64,000 nucleotides of DNA from Pasteurellaceae bacterium 15-036681 (GTDB lineage: Bacteria > Pseudomonadota > Gammaproteobacteria > Enterobacterales > Pasteurellaceae): positions 1 to 64,000 of the forward strand of contig MQVI01000002.1 of assembly GCA_002002485.1 (NCBI GenBank), in the 5' to 3' direction. The position numbers were made by a program, and so were the translations under genes. Positions 1-10,677 of this stretch are shown piece after piece (positions within the stretch are counted from its first letter, which is position 1; each line of letters begins with the position of its first letter). The notes below the pieces were generated by a model. It saw only the letters and a list, made by a program, of their open reading frames with translations, was not told the DNA's origin and made no database searches.

Positions 1-15
1 TTTACTTCTTAGCAT
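1..15 (-). CDS. 5' end of a gene cut by the window edge
   Basis: On the minus strand an ATG at 13-15 is followed by four open codons (MLRSK) and then the window ends. A good Shine-Dalgarno sequence (GGAGAG) lies about seven bases upstream of the ATG. Only five residues are visible, so the product cannot be named. This would be the first gene of a leftward transcript starting in the AT-rich stretch at 16-180. Confidence 0.4.
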
Positions 16-182
16 TGAATCTCTCCTTTTTCTATTTTTAATAACCTATTGTTAATATAGTTTTATAGTTTTTTTCAATTTAGAATTAATCATTATAAAA
101 TGATATTATTTCCCTATGAGAATGGGGATTGGTGTTGATAATATACACTAGCTCACTCACAAATCAATCCTATAAATAAAAC

Positions 183-206
183 AAAACCCCACAATTGTGG
201 GGTTTC
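183..206 (-). terminator. Terminator of rpmE
   Basis: An inverted repeat with arms AAACCCCACA/TGTGGGGTTT is followed on the minus strand by a T-rich run. It lies about 20 bases after the rpmE stop codon, so it fits a Rho-independent terminator for that gene. Confidence 0.75.
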
Positions 207-224
207 ATTAATAATATCAAACTA

Positions 225-437
225 TTATTTTGTACCTGGGATGCTGAAACGTTTGTTGAAGCGTTCAACACGACCACCAGTATCAACAACACGTTGTTTA
301 CCAGTGTAGAACGGGTGGCAGTTGCCACATACGTCTAAGTTTAAATCTTTACCCACTGTTGAGCGAGTTTTGATAACGTTACCGCAAGAACAAGTTGCAG
401 TAATTTCCACGTAATTAGGATGGATACCTTGTTTCAT
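225..437 (-). CDS. rpmE: 50S ribosomal protein L31 (zinc-binding form)
   Basis: A 70-residue protein starting MKQGIHPNY, the usual length of L31, a component of the large ribosomal subunit near the bridge to the small subunit. Cysteines 16, 18, 37 and 40 form the CxC...CxxC zinc site that defines the 'C+' type; Zur-controlled paralogues lack it. An in-frame start 42 bases upstream exists, but its extra 14 residues are hydrophobic and unlike L31, so the ATG at 437 with its AGGTT-type upstream sequence is preferred. The gene stands alone, with its own terminator just downstream. Confidence 0.96.
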   Translation of the reverse strand: MKQGIHPNYVEITATCSCGNVIKTRSTVGKDLNLDVCGNCHPFYTGKQRVVDTGGRVERFNKRFSIPGTK

Positions 438-592
438 TATAGAGAACCTCAAAAGAAGCCATATCGCCACTAAACACAACCGACGGTTTGCCTAGTACCA
501 TATGTAGTTAATACACGCTGAGTGTTTACTCAGCACCAAAAAAGAGTGCGCATTTTACGCTAAATCAAAAGAGATTTCAACAATTTCAATAA

Positions 593-608
593 TGTGATCT
601 AGATCACG
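593..608 (+). promoter_or_regulatory. CRP site upstream of tkt
   Basis: The sequence TGTGATCTAGATCACG is a near-perfect CRP palindrome (TGTGA-N6-TCAC). A plausible -10 box TAGAAT lies at 651-656, which puts the centre of the site about 62 bp upstream of the start, close to the class I distance. That tkt is CRP-controlled here is an inference from this spacing. Confidence 0.65.
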
Positions 609-707
609 TTTTTCGATGTAATTTTTGGCGTGTTTTTTCAAAAGATAGTGTAGAATCAACAGGCTCTTTTATTTTAATTTTCGTGTCAATTCTTTAGGAG
701 TAATAAA

Positions 708-2714
708 ATGGCAGAACGTAGAGAACTTGCGAATGCAATTCGCTTTTTAAGTATGGATGCTGTACAAAAAGCTAACTCAGGTCACCCAGGTGCACCGATG
801 GGGATGGCGGATATCGCAGAAGTTTTATGGCGTGATTTTTTATCGCATAACCCAACAAATCCAGCATGGGCAAACCGCGACCGTTTTGTTCTTTCAAATG
901 GCCATGGCTCTATGCTTATTTATAGCTTATTACATTTAACTGGTTATGATCTTTCTATCGAAGACTTAAAACAATTCCGTCAACTACACTCTAAAACACC
1001 AGGCCACCCAGAATATGGCTATGCTCCAGGTGTGGAAACAACCACTGGTCCATTAGGTCAAGGTATCACAAATGCTGTAGGTATGGCGATTGCTGAAAAA
1101 ACATTAGCAGGTCAATTCAACCGTGAAGGCCACGATATCGTAAATCACTATACTTATGCATTCTTAGGCGATGGTTGTTTAATGGAGGGTATCTCACATG
1201 AAGCATGTTCATTAGCAGGTACATTAGGCTTAGGTAAATTAATCGCATTCTATGATGACAACAACATCTCTATTGATGGTCATGTTGATGGTTGGTTCTC
1301 TGATGACACCGCAATGCGTTTTGAAGCGTATGGTTGGCAAGTAATTCGTAATGTAGATGGTCACGATGCGGAACAAATTAAATTCGCAATTGAGAATGCA
1401 AAAGCGGAAACAGATCGTCCTACTTTAATTATCTGTAAAACGATTATCGGTTACGGTTCACCAAATAAATCAAATTCACATGATTGCCATGGTGCGCCAT
1501 TAGGTGATGCAGAAATCGCAGCTGCGCGTGAATTCCTAAAATGGGAACATGCACCATTTGAAATCCCTGCAGATATCTACGCTGAATGGGATGCAAAAGC
1601 AAAAGGCCAAGCAGCAGAACAAGAATGGGATGCAAAATTTGCCGCATATCAGACCGCTTATCCTGAGTTAGCTGCAGAATTTATTCGCCGTGTAAATGGT
1701 GATTTACCTGCGAACTGGGCAGCTGAATCTCAAGCATTTATTGAAAAATTACAAGCGAACCCTGCATCTATCGCAAGCCGTAAGGCATCACAAAATGCAA
1801 TCGAAGCTTATGCACACATTTTACCAGAATTCTTAGGTGGTTCTGCAGACTTAGCAAGCTCTAACTTAACATTATGGTCTGGTTCAAAACCAATCCGTGC
1901 ACATCACAATGTTGATGGTAACTACTTAAACTATGGTGTACGTGAATTTGGTATGTCAGCAATTATGAATGGTATTGCATTGCATGGTGGTTTCATTCCT
2001 TATGGTGCAACATTCTTAATGTTTATGGAATACGCTCACAATGCAGTGCGTATGGCTGCATTAATGAAACAACGTTCATTATTTGTATACACGCATGATT
2101 CAATCGGTTTAGGTGAAGATGGTCCAACTCACCAACCAGTAGAACAAACAGCGGCACTACGTTTAATTCCAAATCTTCAAACATGGCGCCCATGTGACCA
2201 AGTTGAATCAGCGGTGGCGTGGAAATGTGCTGTAGAGCGTAAAGATGGCCCAAGTGCATTAATCTTTACTCGTCAAAACTTAGCTCAAATGGAACGTACA
2301 CCAGAGCAGTTAGCAAATGTTGCGCGTGGTGGTTATATTGTACGTAACTGCTGTGAAAAAGGTGATTGCCCAGATTTAATCTTAATTGCAACAGGTTCAG
2401 AAGTTGAATTAGCAATGAAAGCAGCTGATGTATTAAGTGCAGAAGGTCATAAAGTGCGTGTAGTTTCAATGCCAAGCACAAACGTATTTGATGCACAAGA
2501 TGAAGCATATCGTGAATCTGTATTACCAAGCTCAGTCACAAAACGTGTTGCGATTGAAGCAGGCATTGCTGACTTCTGGTACAAATATGTTGGTTTCGGT
2601 GGCCGTATCGTCGGTATGAATAGCTTCGGTGAATCTGCACCAGCAGGTGAGTTATTCAAATTATTCGGCTTCACTGTAGACAACGTAGTCGCAAAAGCGA
2701 AAGAAATTTTATAA
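708..2714 (+). CDS. tkt: Transketolase
   Basis: A full-length 668-residue transketolase of the non-oxidative pentose phosphate pathway. It moves two-carbon ketol units between sugar phosphates using thiamine diphosphate. Visible family motifs are SGHPG near residue 24, GPLGQG near 114, the thiamine-diphosphate/metal motif starting GDG near 154, and EDGPTHQP near residue 468 in the pyrimidine-binding domain. The ATG follows a clear TAGGAG ribosome site. The gene is monocistronic, with a CRP-like site in its promoter region and two hairpins after the stop. The symbol tkt is used because tktA and tktB cannot be told apart here. Confidence 0.97.
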   Translation: MAERRELANAIRFLSMDAVQKANSGHPGAPMGMADIAEVLWRDFLSHNPTNPAWANRDRFVLSNGHGSMLIYSLLHLTGYDLSIEDLKQFRQLHSKTPGHPEYGYAPGVETTTGPLGQGITNAVGMAIAEKTLAGQFNREGHDIVNHYTYAFLGDGCLMEGISHEACSLAGTLGLGKLIAFYDDNNISIDGHVDGWFSDDTAMRFEAYGWQVIRNVDGHDAEQIKFAIENAKAETDRPTLIICKTIIGYGSPNKSNSHDCHGAPLGDAEIAAAREFLKWEHAPFEIPADIYAEWDAKAKGQAAEQEWDAKFAAYQTAYPELAAEFIRRVNGDLPANWAAESQAFIEKLQANPASIASRKASQNAIEAYAHILPEFLGGSADLASSNLTLWSGSKPIRAHHNVDGNYLNYGVREFGMSAIMNGIALHGGFIPYGATFLMFMEYAHNAVRMAALMKQRSLFVYTHDSIGLGEDGPTHQPVEQTAALRLIPNLQTWRPCDQVESAVAWKCAVERKDGPSALIFTRQNLAQMERTPEQLANVARGGYIVRNCCEKGDCPDLILIATGSEVELAMKAADVLSAEGHKVRVVSMPSTNVFDAQDEAYRESVLPSSVTKRVAIEAGIADFWYKYVGFGGRIVGMNSFGESAPAGELFKLFGFTVDNVVAKAKEIL

Positions 2715-2727
2715 TTTCACTAAAGTC

Positions 2728-2800
2728 TTGGTGTGAGTTTTCGCACCAAGATATCTAAAAGAGGCTGAAATAAATTTTCTTATTTCAGCCTTTCTTTTTA
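2728..2800 (+). terminator. Double-hairpin terminator after tkt
   Basis: Two consecutive hairpins follow tkt: CTTGGTG.../...CACCAAG at 2728-2751, and AGGCTGAAATA.../...TATTTCAGCCT at 2762-2791 followed by TTTCTTTTT. The second also serves the convergent transporter gene that ends at 2798. Confidence 0.8.
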
Positions 2801-3778
2801 AATCCAGCCTATTTGCCTTAATAACAATAATCCCAAACTAGATGTAAACATAGAACCTAAAGTTGTAATTGCTATCAAATTCGCTGTAGCTGTTGAATCT
2901 CCACCAAAATTTCTTACCATAGAATAGCCTGCTGCTGCGAGAGGCGTTGCAGACATCAAGAAAATCATGCCAAGTGACATGGGATCTAATTGCATCACAA
3001 ATTTCCCGATAAGAATCATTATGATTGGTGCAATAAATAATCGTCCAAAACTAGTCCAAAGTACAACTTTTCCAGCAACTGATTGAGTTGAATCGGTTTG
3101 TTGAAGCTGTTTTAGTTGTTTGAAATTTAGATTTGCCCCAGCACAAATTAAAGCTAAAGGTAAAGCAATATGAGCGAGATAATCGCTGGTACGTAATAGT
3201 GGCTCAGGGATAACGATTTCCATTTTACTAACAAGAATGCCAAGGAGAATTGCAATAATTAATGGATTCTTCGCTAACCCTTTAAAAATTTTAATAAAAC
3301 TTGGTTTGCCATCACCAAGAGAGTTTGTTAGTGTAATTACTGCGAGGATATTAAATAGTAAAGTGATAAATGCTGTGTAGACAGCCCCCGGTGCGGTTGC
3401 TATGGTGCCATAAGCATTAATACACAAAGCTAACCCTAGAATACCAGTATTTCCCCTAAACATACCTTGTACAAATATTCCTCTATAACGACGATCGGTA
3501 ATATAACGAAAGGCAAGCCATTCGCCTAATAGGTAGAGAACAATACTGCCGATCAAGCCTGTGCTGATTAGCCAAAGCTGACTACCGTAATCGGCTGGGT
3601 GTTTTACGATATTGATGAATAGGAAAGCTGGGAGGGAGATGTTAAATACGAGTTTTGAGGCCACTTCACAAAAGGAATCATCAACAGTGTTCTGGTAACG
3701 TAATATGATTCCTATTACTAGCATAAGTATGGTAGGGAGTGTGACACTTAAACTAAATAGTAACGAATCGAAAAACAT
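2798..3778 (-). CDS. AEC-family membrane transporter (auxin efflux carrier type)
   Basis: A 326-residue, strongly hydrophobic protein with about ten predicted membrane segments, matching the Auxin Efflux Carrier family of secondary transporters. Internal features typical of that family are the glycine- and asparagine-rich segment around RGNTGILGLALCINAYG in the first half, and a second half repeating the five-helix fold. Bacterial members move small organic or amino acids such as malate, but the substrate cannot be read from sequence. The ATG is preceded by AAGGAAAG. The gene is monocistronic, flanked by the tkt terminator and a palindromic repeat. Confidence 0.8.
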   Translation of the reverse strand: MFFDSLLFSLSVTLPTILMLVIGIILRYQNTVDDSFCEVASKLVFNISLPAFLFINIVKHPADYGSQLWLISTGLIGSIVLYLLGEWLAFRYITDRRYRGIFVQGMFRGNTGILGLALCINAYGTIATAPGAVYTAFITLLFNILAVITLTNSLGDGKPSFIKIFKGLAKNPLIIAILLGILVSKMEIVIPEPLLRTSDYLAHIALPLALICAGANLNFKQLKQLQQTDSTQSVAGKVVLWTSFGRLFIAPIIMILIGKFVMQLDPMSLGMIFLMSATPLAAAGYSMVRNFGGDSTATANLIAITTLGSMFTSSLGLLLLRQIGWI

Positions 3779-3847
3779 ATACTTTCCTTAGCTATTAAAA
3801 GGCGCAATTATGTAGCGCTTGCATAAATCAAATATTTGAATTAACAA

Positions 3848-3908
3848 CTCTCTCCCAATGGGAGAGAGACCGCAAAAATTGTGTTCAGCAATTTTTGCAG
3901 AGAGAGGG
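3848..3908. repeat. Intergenic palindromic repeat, copy A of three
   Basis: The layout is a CTCTCTCCC/GGGAGAGAG hairpin, a second hairpin with arms GCAAAAATTG/CAATTTTTGC and loop TGTTCAG, then AGAGAGAGGG. Copies B (27441-27505) and C (26061-26120) share the layout. The second hairpin changes in both arms together between copies, which suggests that pairing is maintained. Confidence 0.7.
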
Positions 3909-3989
3909 TAACAAGCTTGATATCTAAGGAATATTTAACAATTTCCCTTTCCCTGACCTCGGTGCTGAACGCTCCTTTAGTCTGTCCCA

Positions 3990-5141
3990 CTAGATAATAC
4001 CGCAAAAATGATTAATCAACTTAATAAGTAAATCTCTTGTTGGTTGAATAAATTTAGTATCAAGATATTCATCAGGCTGATGAGCTTGTTCAATTGAACC
4101 CGGTCCTAATACTAGCGTTGGGCAGAGCTGGTTGATAAATGGAGCTTCAGTACAGTAATTTACCGCATCGCATTTTTCACCTAATAATTTCTCAACCACT
4201 TGGACTACTTGTGCTGAGTGTTCACATTCATAACCTGGGATACCATCATGAAGATGGCGAATTTGAATACGATCTCCCCATTGCTCAATTAAAGGCGCAA
4301 GATTTTGGCGCATTAAATCTTCTAAATCTTGCACTGCTAAATTTGGTAATGGACGCATATCTAACTGTAATTCACAGCAGGCACAAATGCGATTGATTGC
4401 ATCGCCGCCTTGAATATTACCAAAATTCATAGTTGGGTAAGGCACCACAAAAAGATCGTTACGGTATTTTTGTTTGAGCTGATCACGCATAGCAATCATT
4501 CGCCCAGTCACATCATGCATAATTTCAATAGCATTAATTCCTTTGGCTGGATCGCTCGAGTGCCCTGAATGACCGATCACACGAATGGCTTCACCCATAT
4601 GTCCCTTATGAGCTCGAATCGGTTTTAATGATGTTGGCTCACCGATAATTGCACAATCTGGGCGAATATGAGCATGTTGAGCAAAAGTTCTCGCCCCAAC
4701 CATCGTGGTTTCTTCATCTGCAGTCGCTAGAATACGCAATGGTTTAGTGAGTTTAGTTAAATCAATTTGGCTCACCGCATCCACCACAAAGGCAAAAAAG
4801 CCTTTCATATCGGCAGTACCTAAGCCGTATAATTTGCCATCTTTTTCGGTTAAATCGAAGGGATTAAAATTCCAACGTCCTTCATCAAATGGCACGGTAT
4901 CTGAGTGACCAGCAAGCAATAAACCGCCTTCGCCCTCGCCATAAGTGGCAAGTAGATTATATTTATTACGGCTGCCTTCGACAGCAATGATCTCCGTTTT
5001 AAAACCGAAGTCGTTTAGCCAAGATGCGAGGAGATCAATTAAAGGTTTATTAGATTGATCGCTAATTGCTTCTAAGCTACTAATAGTCGGAATCGAAATA
5101 AGTTGACGATAACGTTCGATGAGAGGGAGTTGATTAGACAT
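3990..5141 (-). CDS. argE: Acetylornithine deacetylase
   Basis: A 383-residue M20-family metallohydrolase that releases acetate from N-acetylornithine to give ornithine in arginine biosynthesis. The M20 metal-site pattern is intact: [10 protein letters not shown] (His/Asp), GTADMKG (bridging Asp), the catalytic pair in ADEETTMVG, and the C-terminal HQPDEY. ArgE is favoured over DapE or CPG2-type peptidases because of the start ([17 protein letters not shown]) and the [19 protein letters not shown] segment. Its ATG overlaps the stop of the upstream membrane-protein gene by one base (TAATG), so the two are likely translationally coupled. Confidence 0.92.
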   Translation of the reverse strand: MSNQLPLIERYRQLISIPTISSLEAISDQSNKPLIDLLASWLNDFGFKTEIIAVEGSRNKYNLLATYGEGEGGLLLAGHSDTVPFDEGRWNFNPFDLTEKDGKLYGLGTADMKGFFAFVVDAVSQIDLTKLTKPLRILATADEETTMVGARTFAQHAHIRPDCAIIGEPTSLKPIRAHKGHMGEAIRVIGHSGHSSDPAKGINAIEIMHDVTGRMIAMRDQLKQKYRNDLFVVPYPTMNFGNIQGGDAINRICACCELQLDMRPLPNLAVQDLEDLMRQNLAPLIEQWGDRIQIRHLHDGIPGYECEHSAQVVQVVEKLLGEKCDAVNYCTEAPFINQLCPTLVLGPGSIEQAHQPDEYLDTKFIQPTRDLLIKLINHFCGII

Positions 5142-5905
5142 TATCTTACCTGTTTTAAAATATTAAAGCCGAGACGAATTTCCCATAGCATAATTGCATA
5201 AAGACTGATGCGTTCTAAAATTGGGAGGTATGTGGCATCTAAAAATAATGTGACTAAAATGGTTGTTGTTCCAATTAGCCCACCTAAAATACTGAATATC
5301 CTAAAAGACTTAAATTTCTCTGATTTTACTCCTAATCCAGCAAATATCATGGTTAGGTTACCAAGAATAAATGTAATGCTAGCTCCCAAGTTTTGTAATC
5401 CGCCATCAGTAAATTTACCACCTTGTGTCGAGGAGATAATAATCATACCACAACTAAATAGTAATGCTGACAGTACACCGAGCACTCGAAAACGGCTAGA
5501 AAGTTGTGTCGCTCCCAGTAAATAAATGATGACGAATGTACAACCTTGAATAAAAAAGATTGCTCGCATAGTGAAAGAAAGCGGAGACATATTGATAGTC
5601 TGGTTATCAATAATGGTGCCTAAAGGCATTAATAATTCAAGAGTTGAGTGGCCTAAATAGGCTTTAATCAGTGAAGTATTACTGAATAAAATAGTGATTA
5701 GTTCAGCGAATATATAATACAATCCTAAAAAAATAGATAAAGTAGCAATTAGTTTTATACTGAGGATGTGGCTGATACGTACACAAGGGTACATCAAAAG
5801 AGGATAAAATTTTACGCCAAAGGAGCCTTTAGTAAAGTAATTTTCAATGATTTGATATTTTTGGCTAATTTCATTAGCCCATTTTTTTAGTAGTTCTATC
5901 TTCAT
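5141..5905 (-). CDS. Membrane protein, DUF998-like
   Basis: A 254-residue integral membrane protein with a short cytoplasmic N-terminus and about six or seven hydrophobic segments. The second half resembles DUF998 proteins (a [14 protein letters not shown] motif, then helices, then an [14 protein letters not shown] motif). The family has no established reaction. The stop codon overlaps the argE start, so it is the first gene of a two-gene transcript, but nothing else links it to arginine synthesis. The family assignment is from memory of motif shape only. Confidence 0.6.
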   Translation of the reverse strand: MKIELLKKWANEISQKYQIIENYFTKGSFGVKFYPLLMYPCVRISHILSIKLIATLSIFLGLYYIFAELITILFSNTSLIKAYLGHSTLELLMPLGTIIDNQTINMSPLSFTMRAIFFIQGCTFVIIYLLGATQLSSRFRVLGVLSALLFSCGMIIISSTQGGKFTDGGLQNLGASITFILGNLTMIFAGLGVKSEKFKSFRIFSILGGLIGTTTILVTLFLDATYLPILERISLYAIMLWEIRLGFNILKQVR

Positions 5906-6001
5906 ACCATAGCTATTATTGAGGAAAAACCAAAATATTCTAACATTAATTCGTTATCGGAATAAAAATAATTTGTCACGATAGTCCAAAAAATGTATCA
6001 T

Positions 6002-6017
6002 AGCCGTCTAGATGGAA
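6002..6017 (+). promoter_or_regulatory. Possible MetJ operator upstream of metK
   Basis: AGCCGTCT matches the 8-bp met box AGACGTCT at seven of eight positions. The adjoining AGATGGAA matches at four of eight. Two tandem boxes upstream of metK is the arrangement expected of MetJ, but the second box is weak. Confidence 0.35.
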
Positions 6018-6040
6018 ATACTTCCAAATCAGGATTTTAT

Positions 6041-6087
6041 ACAAGCGGTTCAATAATGCAAAAATTTTGCAATAATAGACCGCTTGT
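6041..6087 (+). repeat. Inverted pair of uptake-signal sequences in the metK leader
   Basis: ACAAGCGGT at 6041 and its complement ACCGCTTGT at 6079 enclose a second, inner palindrome (TGCAAAA/TTTTGCA). T-rich sequence follows. The whole lies 39 bases before metK. No plus-strand gene precedes it, so it is not an upstream gene's terminator. It could fold in the metK leader. Confidence 0.7.
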
Positions 6088-6125
6088 TTATTGTTAAAAA
6101 TTAAAGAAATCAAAAGGATAGCAAA

Positions 6126-7280
6126 ATGGCAATTAACCTATTTACTTCTGAATCGGTGTCTGAAGGACATCCGGATAAAATCGCAGACCAAATCTCAGAT
6201 GCAGTATTAGATGAAATCTTAAAACAAGACCCCAAAGCACGTGTTGCGTGTGAAACTTACGTGAAAACAGGTATGGCATTAGTAGGTGGTGAAATCACTA
6301 CTTCTGCTTGGGTAGATATTGAAAACTTAACTCGCCAAGTAATCTGCGACATCGGTTATACACACTCAGATATGGGATTTGACGCTCACTCTTGTGCAGT
6401 ATTAAACGCAATTGGTAAACAATCACCAGATATCAACCAAGGTGTTGACCGTTCTAGCCCATTAGAGCAAGGTGCAGGTGACCAAGGTATTATGTTCGGT
6501 TATGCAACAAATGAAACTGAAGTATTAATGCCAGCGCCAATTACTTATGCGCACCGTTTAATGGAGCAACAAGCAAAAGTTCGTAAATCAGGTAAATTAG
6601 ACTGGTTACGTCCAGATGCGAAAAGCCAATTAACTTTCATCTACGAAGATAACAAAATCAAAGGTATTGATGCCGTTGTTCTTTCAACGCAACACGCTGA
6701 ATCTGTATCACAAAAAGAGGTATACGAAGGTGTAATGGAAGAGATCATCAAGCCAATTCTTCCAAGCGAGTGGTTAAGCGCAAATACTAAATACTTTATC
6801 AACCCAACAGGCCGTTTTGTTATCGGTGGCCCAATGGGAGACTGTGGTTTAACGGGTCGTAAAATTATCGTAGATACTTACGGTGGCGCAGCTCGTCACG
6901 GTGGTGGTGCATTCTCTGGTAAAGATCCATCAAAAGTAGATCGTTCGGCAGCGTATGCAGCACGTTATGTTGCGAAAAATATCGTAGCAGCAGGTTTAGC
7001 AGATCGTTGTGAAATCCAACTTTCTTATGCGATCGGTATTGCAGAGCCAACGTCTATCATGGTAGAAACGTTTGGTACTGGTAAAGTGGCTAACGACGTA
7101 TTAGTGAAATTAATCCGCGAATTCTTCGATTTACGCCCTTACGGTTTAATCCAAATGTTAGATTTAATCCGCCCAATCTACCGCGAAACAGCAGCTTATG
7201 GTCACTTTGGTCGTGAACATTTCCCTTGGGAAAAAACAGATAAAGCAGCAGCATTACGCGAAGCGGCTGGTTTAAAATAA
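6126..7280 (+). CDS. metK: S-adenosylmethionine synthase
   Basis: A 384-residue methionine adenosyltransferase that joins methionine and ATP to make S-adenosylmethionine in the cytoplasm. Diagnostic stretches are [17 protein letters not shown] at the N-terminus, [12 protein letters not shown] near residue 117 (the ATP-binding hexapeptide region), and the glycine-rich [19 protein letters not shown] near 258. The ATG follows AAAAGGATAGCAAA. The leader carries an inverted uptake-sequence dyad and a possible MetJ box. A hairpin follows the stop. Confidence 0.97.
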   Translation: MAINLFTSESVSEGHPDKIADQISDAVLDEILKQDPKARVACETYVKTGMALVGGEITTSAWVDIENLTRQVICDIGYTHSDMGFDAHSCAVLNAIGKQSPDINQGVDRSSPLEQGAGDQGIMFGYATNETEVLMPAPITYAHRLMEQQAKVRKSGKLDWLRPDAKSQLTFIYEDNKIKGIDAVVLSTQHAESVSQKEVYEGVMEEIIKPILPSEWLSANTKYFINPTGRFVIGGPMGDCGLTGRKIIVDTYGGAARHGGGAFSGKDPSKVDRSAAYAARYVAKNIVAAGLADRCEIQLSYAIGIAEPTSIMVETFGTGKVANDVLVKLIREFFDLRPYGLIQMLDLIRPIYRETAAYGHFGREHFPWEKTDKAAALREAAGLK

Positions 7281-7291
7281 TTTAATCTCTC

Positions 7292-7318
7292 TAATCCCCC
7301 CTTTTCAAGGGGGATTTT
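7292..7318. terminator. Convergent terminator between metK and galM
   Basis: The inverted repeat TAATCCCCC...GGGGGATTTTA lies 12 bases after metK and ends just before the galM stop codon. The T-run is short. Similar CCCC/GGGG palindromes occur at 17197, so it may also be a dispersed repeat. Confidence 0.55.
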
Positions 7319-7321
7319 AGT

Positions 7322-8308
7322 TTATTGGCATTCAAATTTGTATTGAATGCTGTGTCGGTAGGGCTCATTAGCTTTACTGATTCCTCCAATTTCCCACCAC
7401 TCTGGATGATTAGGTGTATCAGGATAAAATTCTGGTTCTAGCGCTACACCTGCATAATTCTCATAAGTGCCACCCTCTAAATTAGGCTGTCCTCCTAACC
7501 AATTGCCTGTGTACACTTGTAGTGCAGGTTTGCTGGTTCTTAGCTCTAGGCTAATATTGCCTGCAGAAAGAGTTGCATCAGCCCTACAAGCGCTTAGATC
7601 TTGGTCTTTTTTTACAAGAGTAAATGCATGATCGTAGCCATTAACAGCTTGTTGATCTGCATCTGCTAACAAATCTTGCCCAATCATTTTTGCTGTTTTA
7701 AAGTCAAAACTGGTACGCTCGACGGCTTTTAATGGCGCATTTGGAATACCATCTGCTCCTACAGGTAAATAGTAATCAGCATTAAGTTGTAATTTATGGT
7801 TATGAACAGTTGGTTCGCCAGAAAGATTGAAATAGGCATGATTGGTAAAGCAAAGAGGAGTATCTTTGGTGCTTACCGCATCGAATGTAACCTCTAATTG
7901 ATTTTTGTTGAGACGATATTCAACACTCGCTTTTACTTCTCCACCAAAGCCTTCCTCGCCATCTGCAAAAATATAGTGAAATTTAGCCGCTTGTTTGCAA
8001 AGAGAATCTATTTGCCAAATTTGCTTGTCAGCGCCTTTAGGTCCTCCATGTAAACTATTTTCACCATTATTTTGAGTAAGTACAAAATCCTCGCTGTTTA
8101 GACTATAGCGAGCTTTAGCGATACGGTTTGCGTAGCGCCCGATTGTTGCGCCAAAGTAAGCCGTTTGTTCTTGCCAGCGCTCAGGTGTTGTTGTCACTAG
8201 AACTTCACGTTCTTCATCTGGCAATTTTACAATGCAAGAAAGCCAACTAGCGCCATAATCGGAGAGTGTAATCTTTAGAAATTCATTTTCAAGAGTATAA
8301 ATATTCAT
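7322..8308 (-). CDS. galM: Aldose 1-epimerase (mutarotase)
   Basis: A 328-residue cytoplasmic enzyme that interconverts beta- and alpha-D-galactose, so that galactokinase gets its alpha anomer. Family marks are the catalytic-acid histidine in TNHAYFNLSG and the catalytic-base glutamate in VALEPEFYPDTPNHP, with GRYANRI near the N-terminus. A longer frame from 8371 would add 21 residues that run through a palindromic repeat. The ATG at 8308 has a strong AGGAG site and is chosen. It is the last gene of the galT-galK-galM transcript. Confidence 0.94.
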   Translation of the reverse strand: MNIYTLENEFLKITLSDYGASWLSCIVKLPDEEREVLVTTTPERWQEQTAYFGATIGRYANRIAKARYSLNSEDFVLTQNNGENSLHGGPKGADKQIWQIDSLCKQAAKFHYIFADGEEGFGGEVKASVEYRLNKNQLEVTFDAVSTKDTPLCFTNHAYFNLSGEPTVHNHKLQLNADYYLPVGADGIPNAPLKAVERTSFDFKTAKMIGQDLLADADQQAVNGYDHAFTLVKKDQDLSACRADATLSAGNISLELRTSKPALQVYTGNWLGGQPNLEGGTYENYAGVALEPEFYPDTPNHPEWWEIGGISKANEPYRHSIQYKFECQ

Positions 8309-8322
8309 ATTTGCTCCTGTTG

Positions 8323-8372
8323 GGTGCGAATAAACACACCATAAAAAATAAAAAGGTGCGTTTACACGCACC
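8323..8372. repeat. Paired palindromes between galK and galM
   Basis: A perfect palindrome GGTGCGTTTACACGCACC at 8355-8372 is preceded at 8323-8340 by a degenerate version, GGTGCGAATAAACACACC. The same 18-bp palindrome occurs at 34857-34874, also next to a diverged copy. It may act as an mRNA hairpin inside the gal transcript. Confidence 0.75.
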
Positions 8373-8382
8373 TATGCATAGG

Positions 8383-9537
8383 TTAAACTAATCGTACGCC
8401 ATCACAAGCCGTACAAACATAGAAGGTTTCTTTGATTCCTGTTTGTTTCTCATAATTTTCGCTAATAAGTTTACGTACATCTTCCACTTTTTCATTTGGC
8501 ACTAAGCAGACGATACAGCCACCGAAACCACCTCCTGTCATACGAGCTCCTCCATTTTTACCAATCGCAACTTGAGCAAGCTCAACAAGGTAGTCAATTT
8601 CAGGGATAGTGATTTCAAAATTATCACGCATAGAATCATGAGATTCAGCCATTAAGCGACCTAATGTTTGTATGTCATTCGCTTTGAGTGCTTTTACAGC
8701 ATCGAGCACTCGATTATTTTCTGTAACGACATGCTTCGCTCGTTTATAAGCCAATTCATCAAATTTTTGTAGCTCTTCGGCTCTTTCTGCAAATTGTTCA
8801 AGGCTTACATCACGTAATGCTTTTACACCAAAAAATTTTGCAGCCATTTCACATTCCTGACGACGGCTATTATATTCACCTGTCACTAAATCATGCTTTA
8901 CATTAGAGTTGATAATTGCGATAGAATAGCCTTGTGGGACAGGTGTTGGTGTTATCTCTAAACTACGGCAATCGATCATGATTAAGTGATCTTTTTGACC
9001 AAGAGCAGAAGTGAGTTGATCCATATTGCCACAATTTGCACCTACAAATAGGTTTTCAGCTTTTTGTCCAATTAGCGCAATTTCAGTTGGGCTAATATCA
9101 AGATTACCTAATACCTGACACATTTTTCCAATCGAAACTTCTAGTGCAGCGGAAGAGCTTAAACCTGAAGACATCGGAACGTTACTGGTTATTGTAATAT
9201 CTGCACCGAAAATAAACTCAGGACATTTTTCTTTTACGTAATTGATAACACCACGCACATAATTTTTCCATTTTTGCTCACTTTGAGGAATTTTTTTGCT
9301 CAGGTCAAAAGCGTCAGTTGCATTAATATCAATCGCATACACACGGAAGATAGAATCATTACGCTTAGTAAAGCTGACAGCCGTGCCATAGTTAATTGCA
9401 CACGGCATGACGAAACCATCATTATAGTCAGTATGCTCGCCAATGATATTTACACGCCCTGGTGCAAATACTGTTTTTTCTGCTTGGTAGCCAAAGTGTT
9501 CTTCAAATTTAGTTTTAGAGAGTTCAATTGGATTCAT
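8383..9537 (-). CDS. galK: Galactokinase
   Basis: A 384-residue GHMP-family kinase that phosphorylates alpha-D-galactose at C1 with ATP. The galactokinase signature [15 protein letters not shown] is near residue 28, the ATP-binding loop [12 protein letters not shown] near 122, and the third GHMP motif [12 protein letters not shown] near 335. The ATG follows AAGGAAAACACA. It lies between galT and galM on the same strand, with 53 bp to galT, and forms the Leloir operon. galE is not in the window. Confidence 0.97.
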   Translation of the reverse strand: MNPIELSKTKFEEHFGYQAEKTVFAPGRVNIIGEHTDYNDGFVMPCAINYGTAVSFTKRNDSIFRVYAIDINATDAFDLSKKIPQSEQKWKNYVRGVINYVKEKCPEFIFGADITITSNVPMSSGLSSSAALEVSIGKMCQVLGNLDISPTEIALIGQKAENLFVGANCGNMDQLTSALGQKDHLIMIDCRSLEITPTPVPQGYSIAIINSNVKHDLVTGEYNSRRQECEMAAKFFGVKALRDVSLEQFAERAEELQKFDELAYKRAKHVVTENNRVLDAVKALKANDIQTLGRLMAESHDSMRDNFEITIPEIDYLVELAQVAIGKNGGARMTGGGFGGCIVCLVPNEKVEDVRKLISENYEKQTGIKETFYVCTACDGVRLV

Positions 9538-9590
9538 TGTGTTTTCCTTTGGTTTTTTACATGTATTTTTATATCAATGTGTTAGGTTGG

Positions 9591-10643
9591 TTATCTATTT
9601 TTGTAGTGAATCTCATCACTAACGGCTAATAATTTTTCAGCCGCTTGTTCAGGGGTAAGATCTCGTTGTGCTTCTGCTAGCATTTCATAACCTACCATAA
9701 ATTTACGTACGGTTGCTGAACGTAATAGCGGAGGGTAGAAATAAGCATGTAGTTGCCAATGTTCGATATCGCGCCCATCTTTAAAGAAAGGTGCAAAATG
9801 CCAACCCATTGAATAAGGGAAAGATGATTCAAATAAATTATCATAGCGACAAGTAAGCTTTTTAATCGCAAGAGCTAAATCATCTTTTTCAGCCTCGCTC
9901 ATTTCATTCATACGTTTTATATGGCGTTTGGGCAATAAAATCGTTTCAAATGGCCAAGCTGCCCAATAAGGTACAATAGCAGCCCAATGCTCTGTTTCAA
10001 CAACGACGCGCTCTTTGCTTTTTAATTCCGCTTGAACATAATCCACGAGTAAATTGGAACCTTGTTCTTCGTAGTATCTGCGCAGATTTTTATCTTTGGT
10101 TGTGATTTCATTTGGTAAAAATGAATTAGCCCAAATTTGTCCATGAGGGTGAGGCTGAGAGCAGCCCATCATCGCCCCTTTATTTTCAAAAGCTTGTACC
10201 CAAAGATATTCTTTGCTTAATTCTTCAATTTGTTCATTCCAAGTATCTACCACACCTCGAATTTTTTCGACAGGTAATTCAGGTAAGGTTTTGCTGTGAT
10301 CTGGTGAAAAACAGATCACTCTAGCTAGCCCACGGACTCCCATAATTTTAAACAATGGATTGTTTGAATCGGGCGCATCTGGTGTATCTGGCATTAATGC
10401 TGCAAAGTCATTCGCAAAGACATAAGTGCCTTTATAATCAGGATTGATATCACCAGAAACTCGGGCGTTGGTAGGGCATAGGAAACAGTTGGCATCATAA
10501 CTTGGAAGTTGTTCAGTGGCGGCTTTATCGACTTGCCCACTCCAAGGACGCTTAGCACGGTGGGGAGAAACTAAAATCCATTCATCTTTTAGCGGATTGT
10601 AACGACGATGGGGGTGATCATTTAATACAAATTGTTCGCTCAT
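9591..10643 (-). CDS. galT: Galactose-1-phosphate uridylyltransferase
   Basis: A 350-residue enzyme that exchanges galactose 1-phosphate with UDP-glucose to give UDP-galactose and glucose 1-phosphate. The active-site HPH triad is in [11 protein letters not shown], where the second histidine carries the uridylyl group. CFLCPT provides the CxxC metal ligands. The C-terminal domain has the second zinc/iron-site histidines ([10 protein letters not shown]). It is the first gene of the galTKM operon and has a near-ideal CRP class II promoter directly upstream. Confidence 0.97.
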   Translation of the reverse strand: MSEQFVLNDHPHRRYNPLKDEWILVSPHRAKRPWSGQVDKAATEQLPSYDANCFLCPTNARVSGDINPDYKGTYVFANDFAALMPDTPDAPDSNNPLFKIMGVRGLARVICFSPDHSKTLPELPVEKIRGVVDTWNEQIEELSKEYLWVQAFENKGAMMGCSQPHPHGQIWANSFLPNEITTKDKNLRRYYEEQGSNLLVDYVQAELKSKERVVVETEHWAAIVPYWAAWPFETILLPKRHIKRMNEMSEAEKDDLALAIKKLTCRYDNLFESSFPYSMGWHFAPFFKDGRDIEHWQLHAYFYPPLLRSATVRKFMVGYEMLAEAQRDLTPEQAAEKLLAVSDEIHYKNR

Positions 10644-10677
10644 TGGAGTGTTCCTATCAAAATATTAACTATGATGG

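Noticed and set aside
1444-2683. Minus-strand open frames inside tkt
   Set aside because: Codon-usage shadows of a strongly expressed gene; the products are low-complexity His/Leu-rich and unlike any protein.
8309-8371. N-terminal extension of galM
   Set aside because: It would translate the palindromic repeats; the ATG at 8308 has a strong AGGAG and matches the family start.
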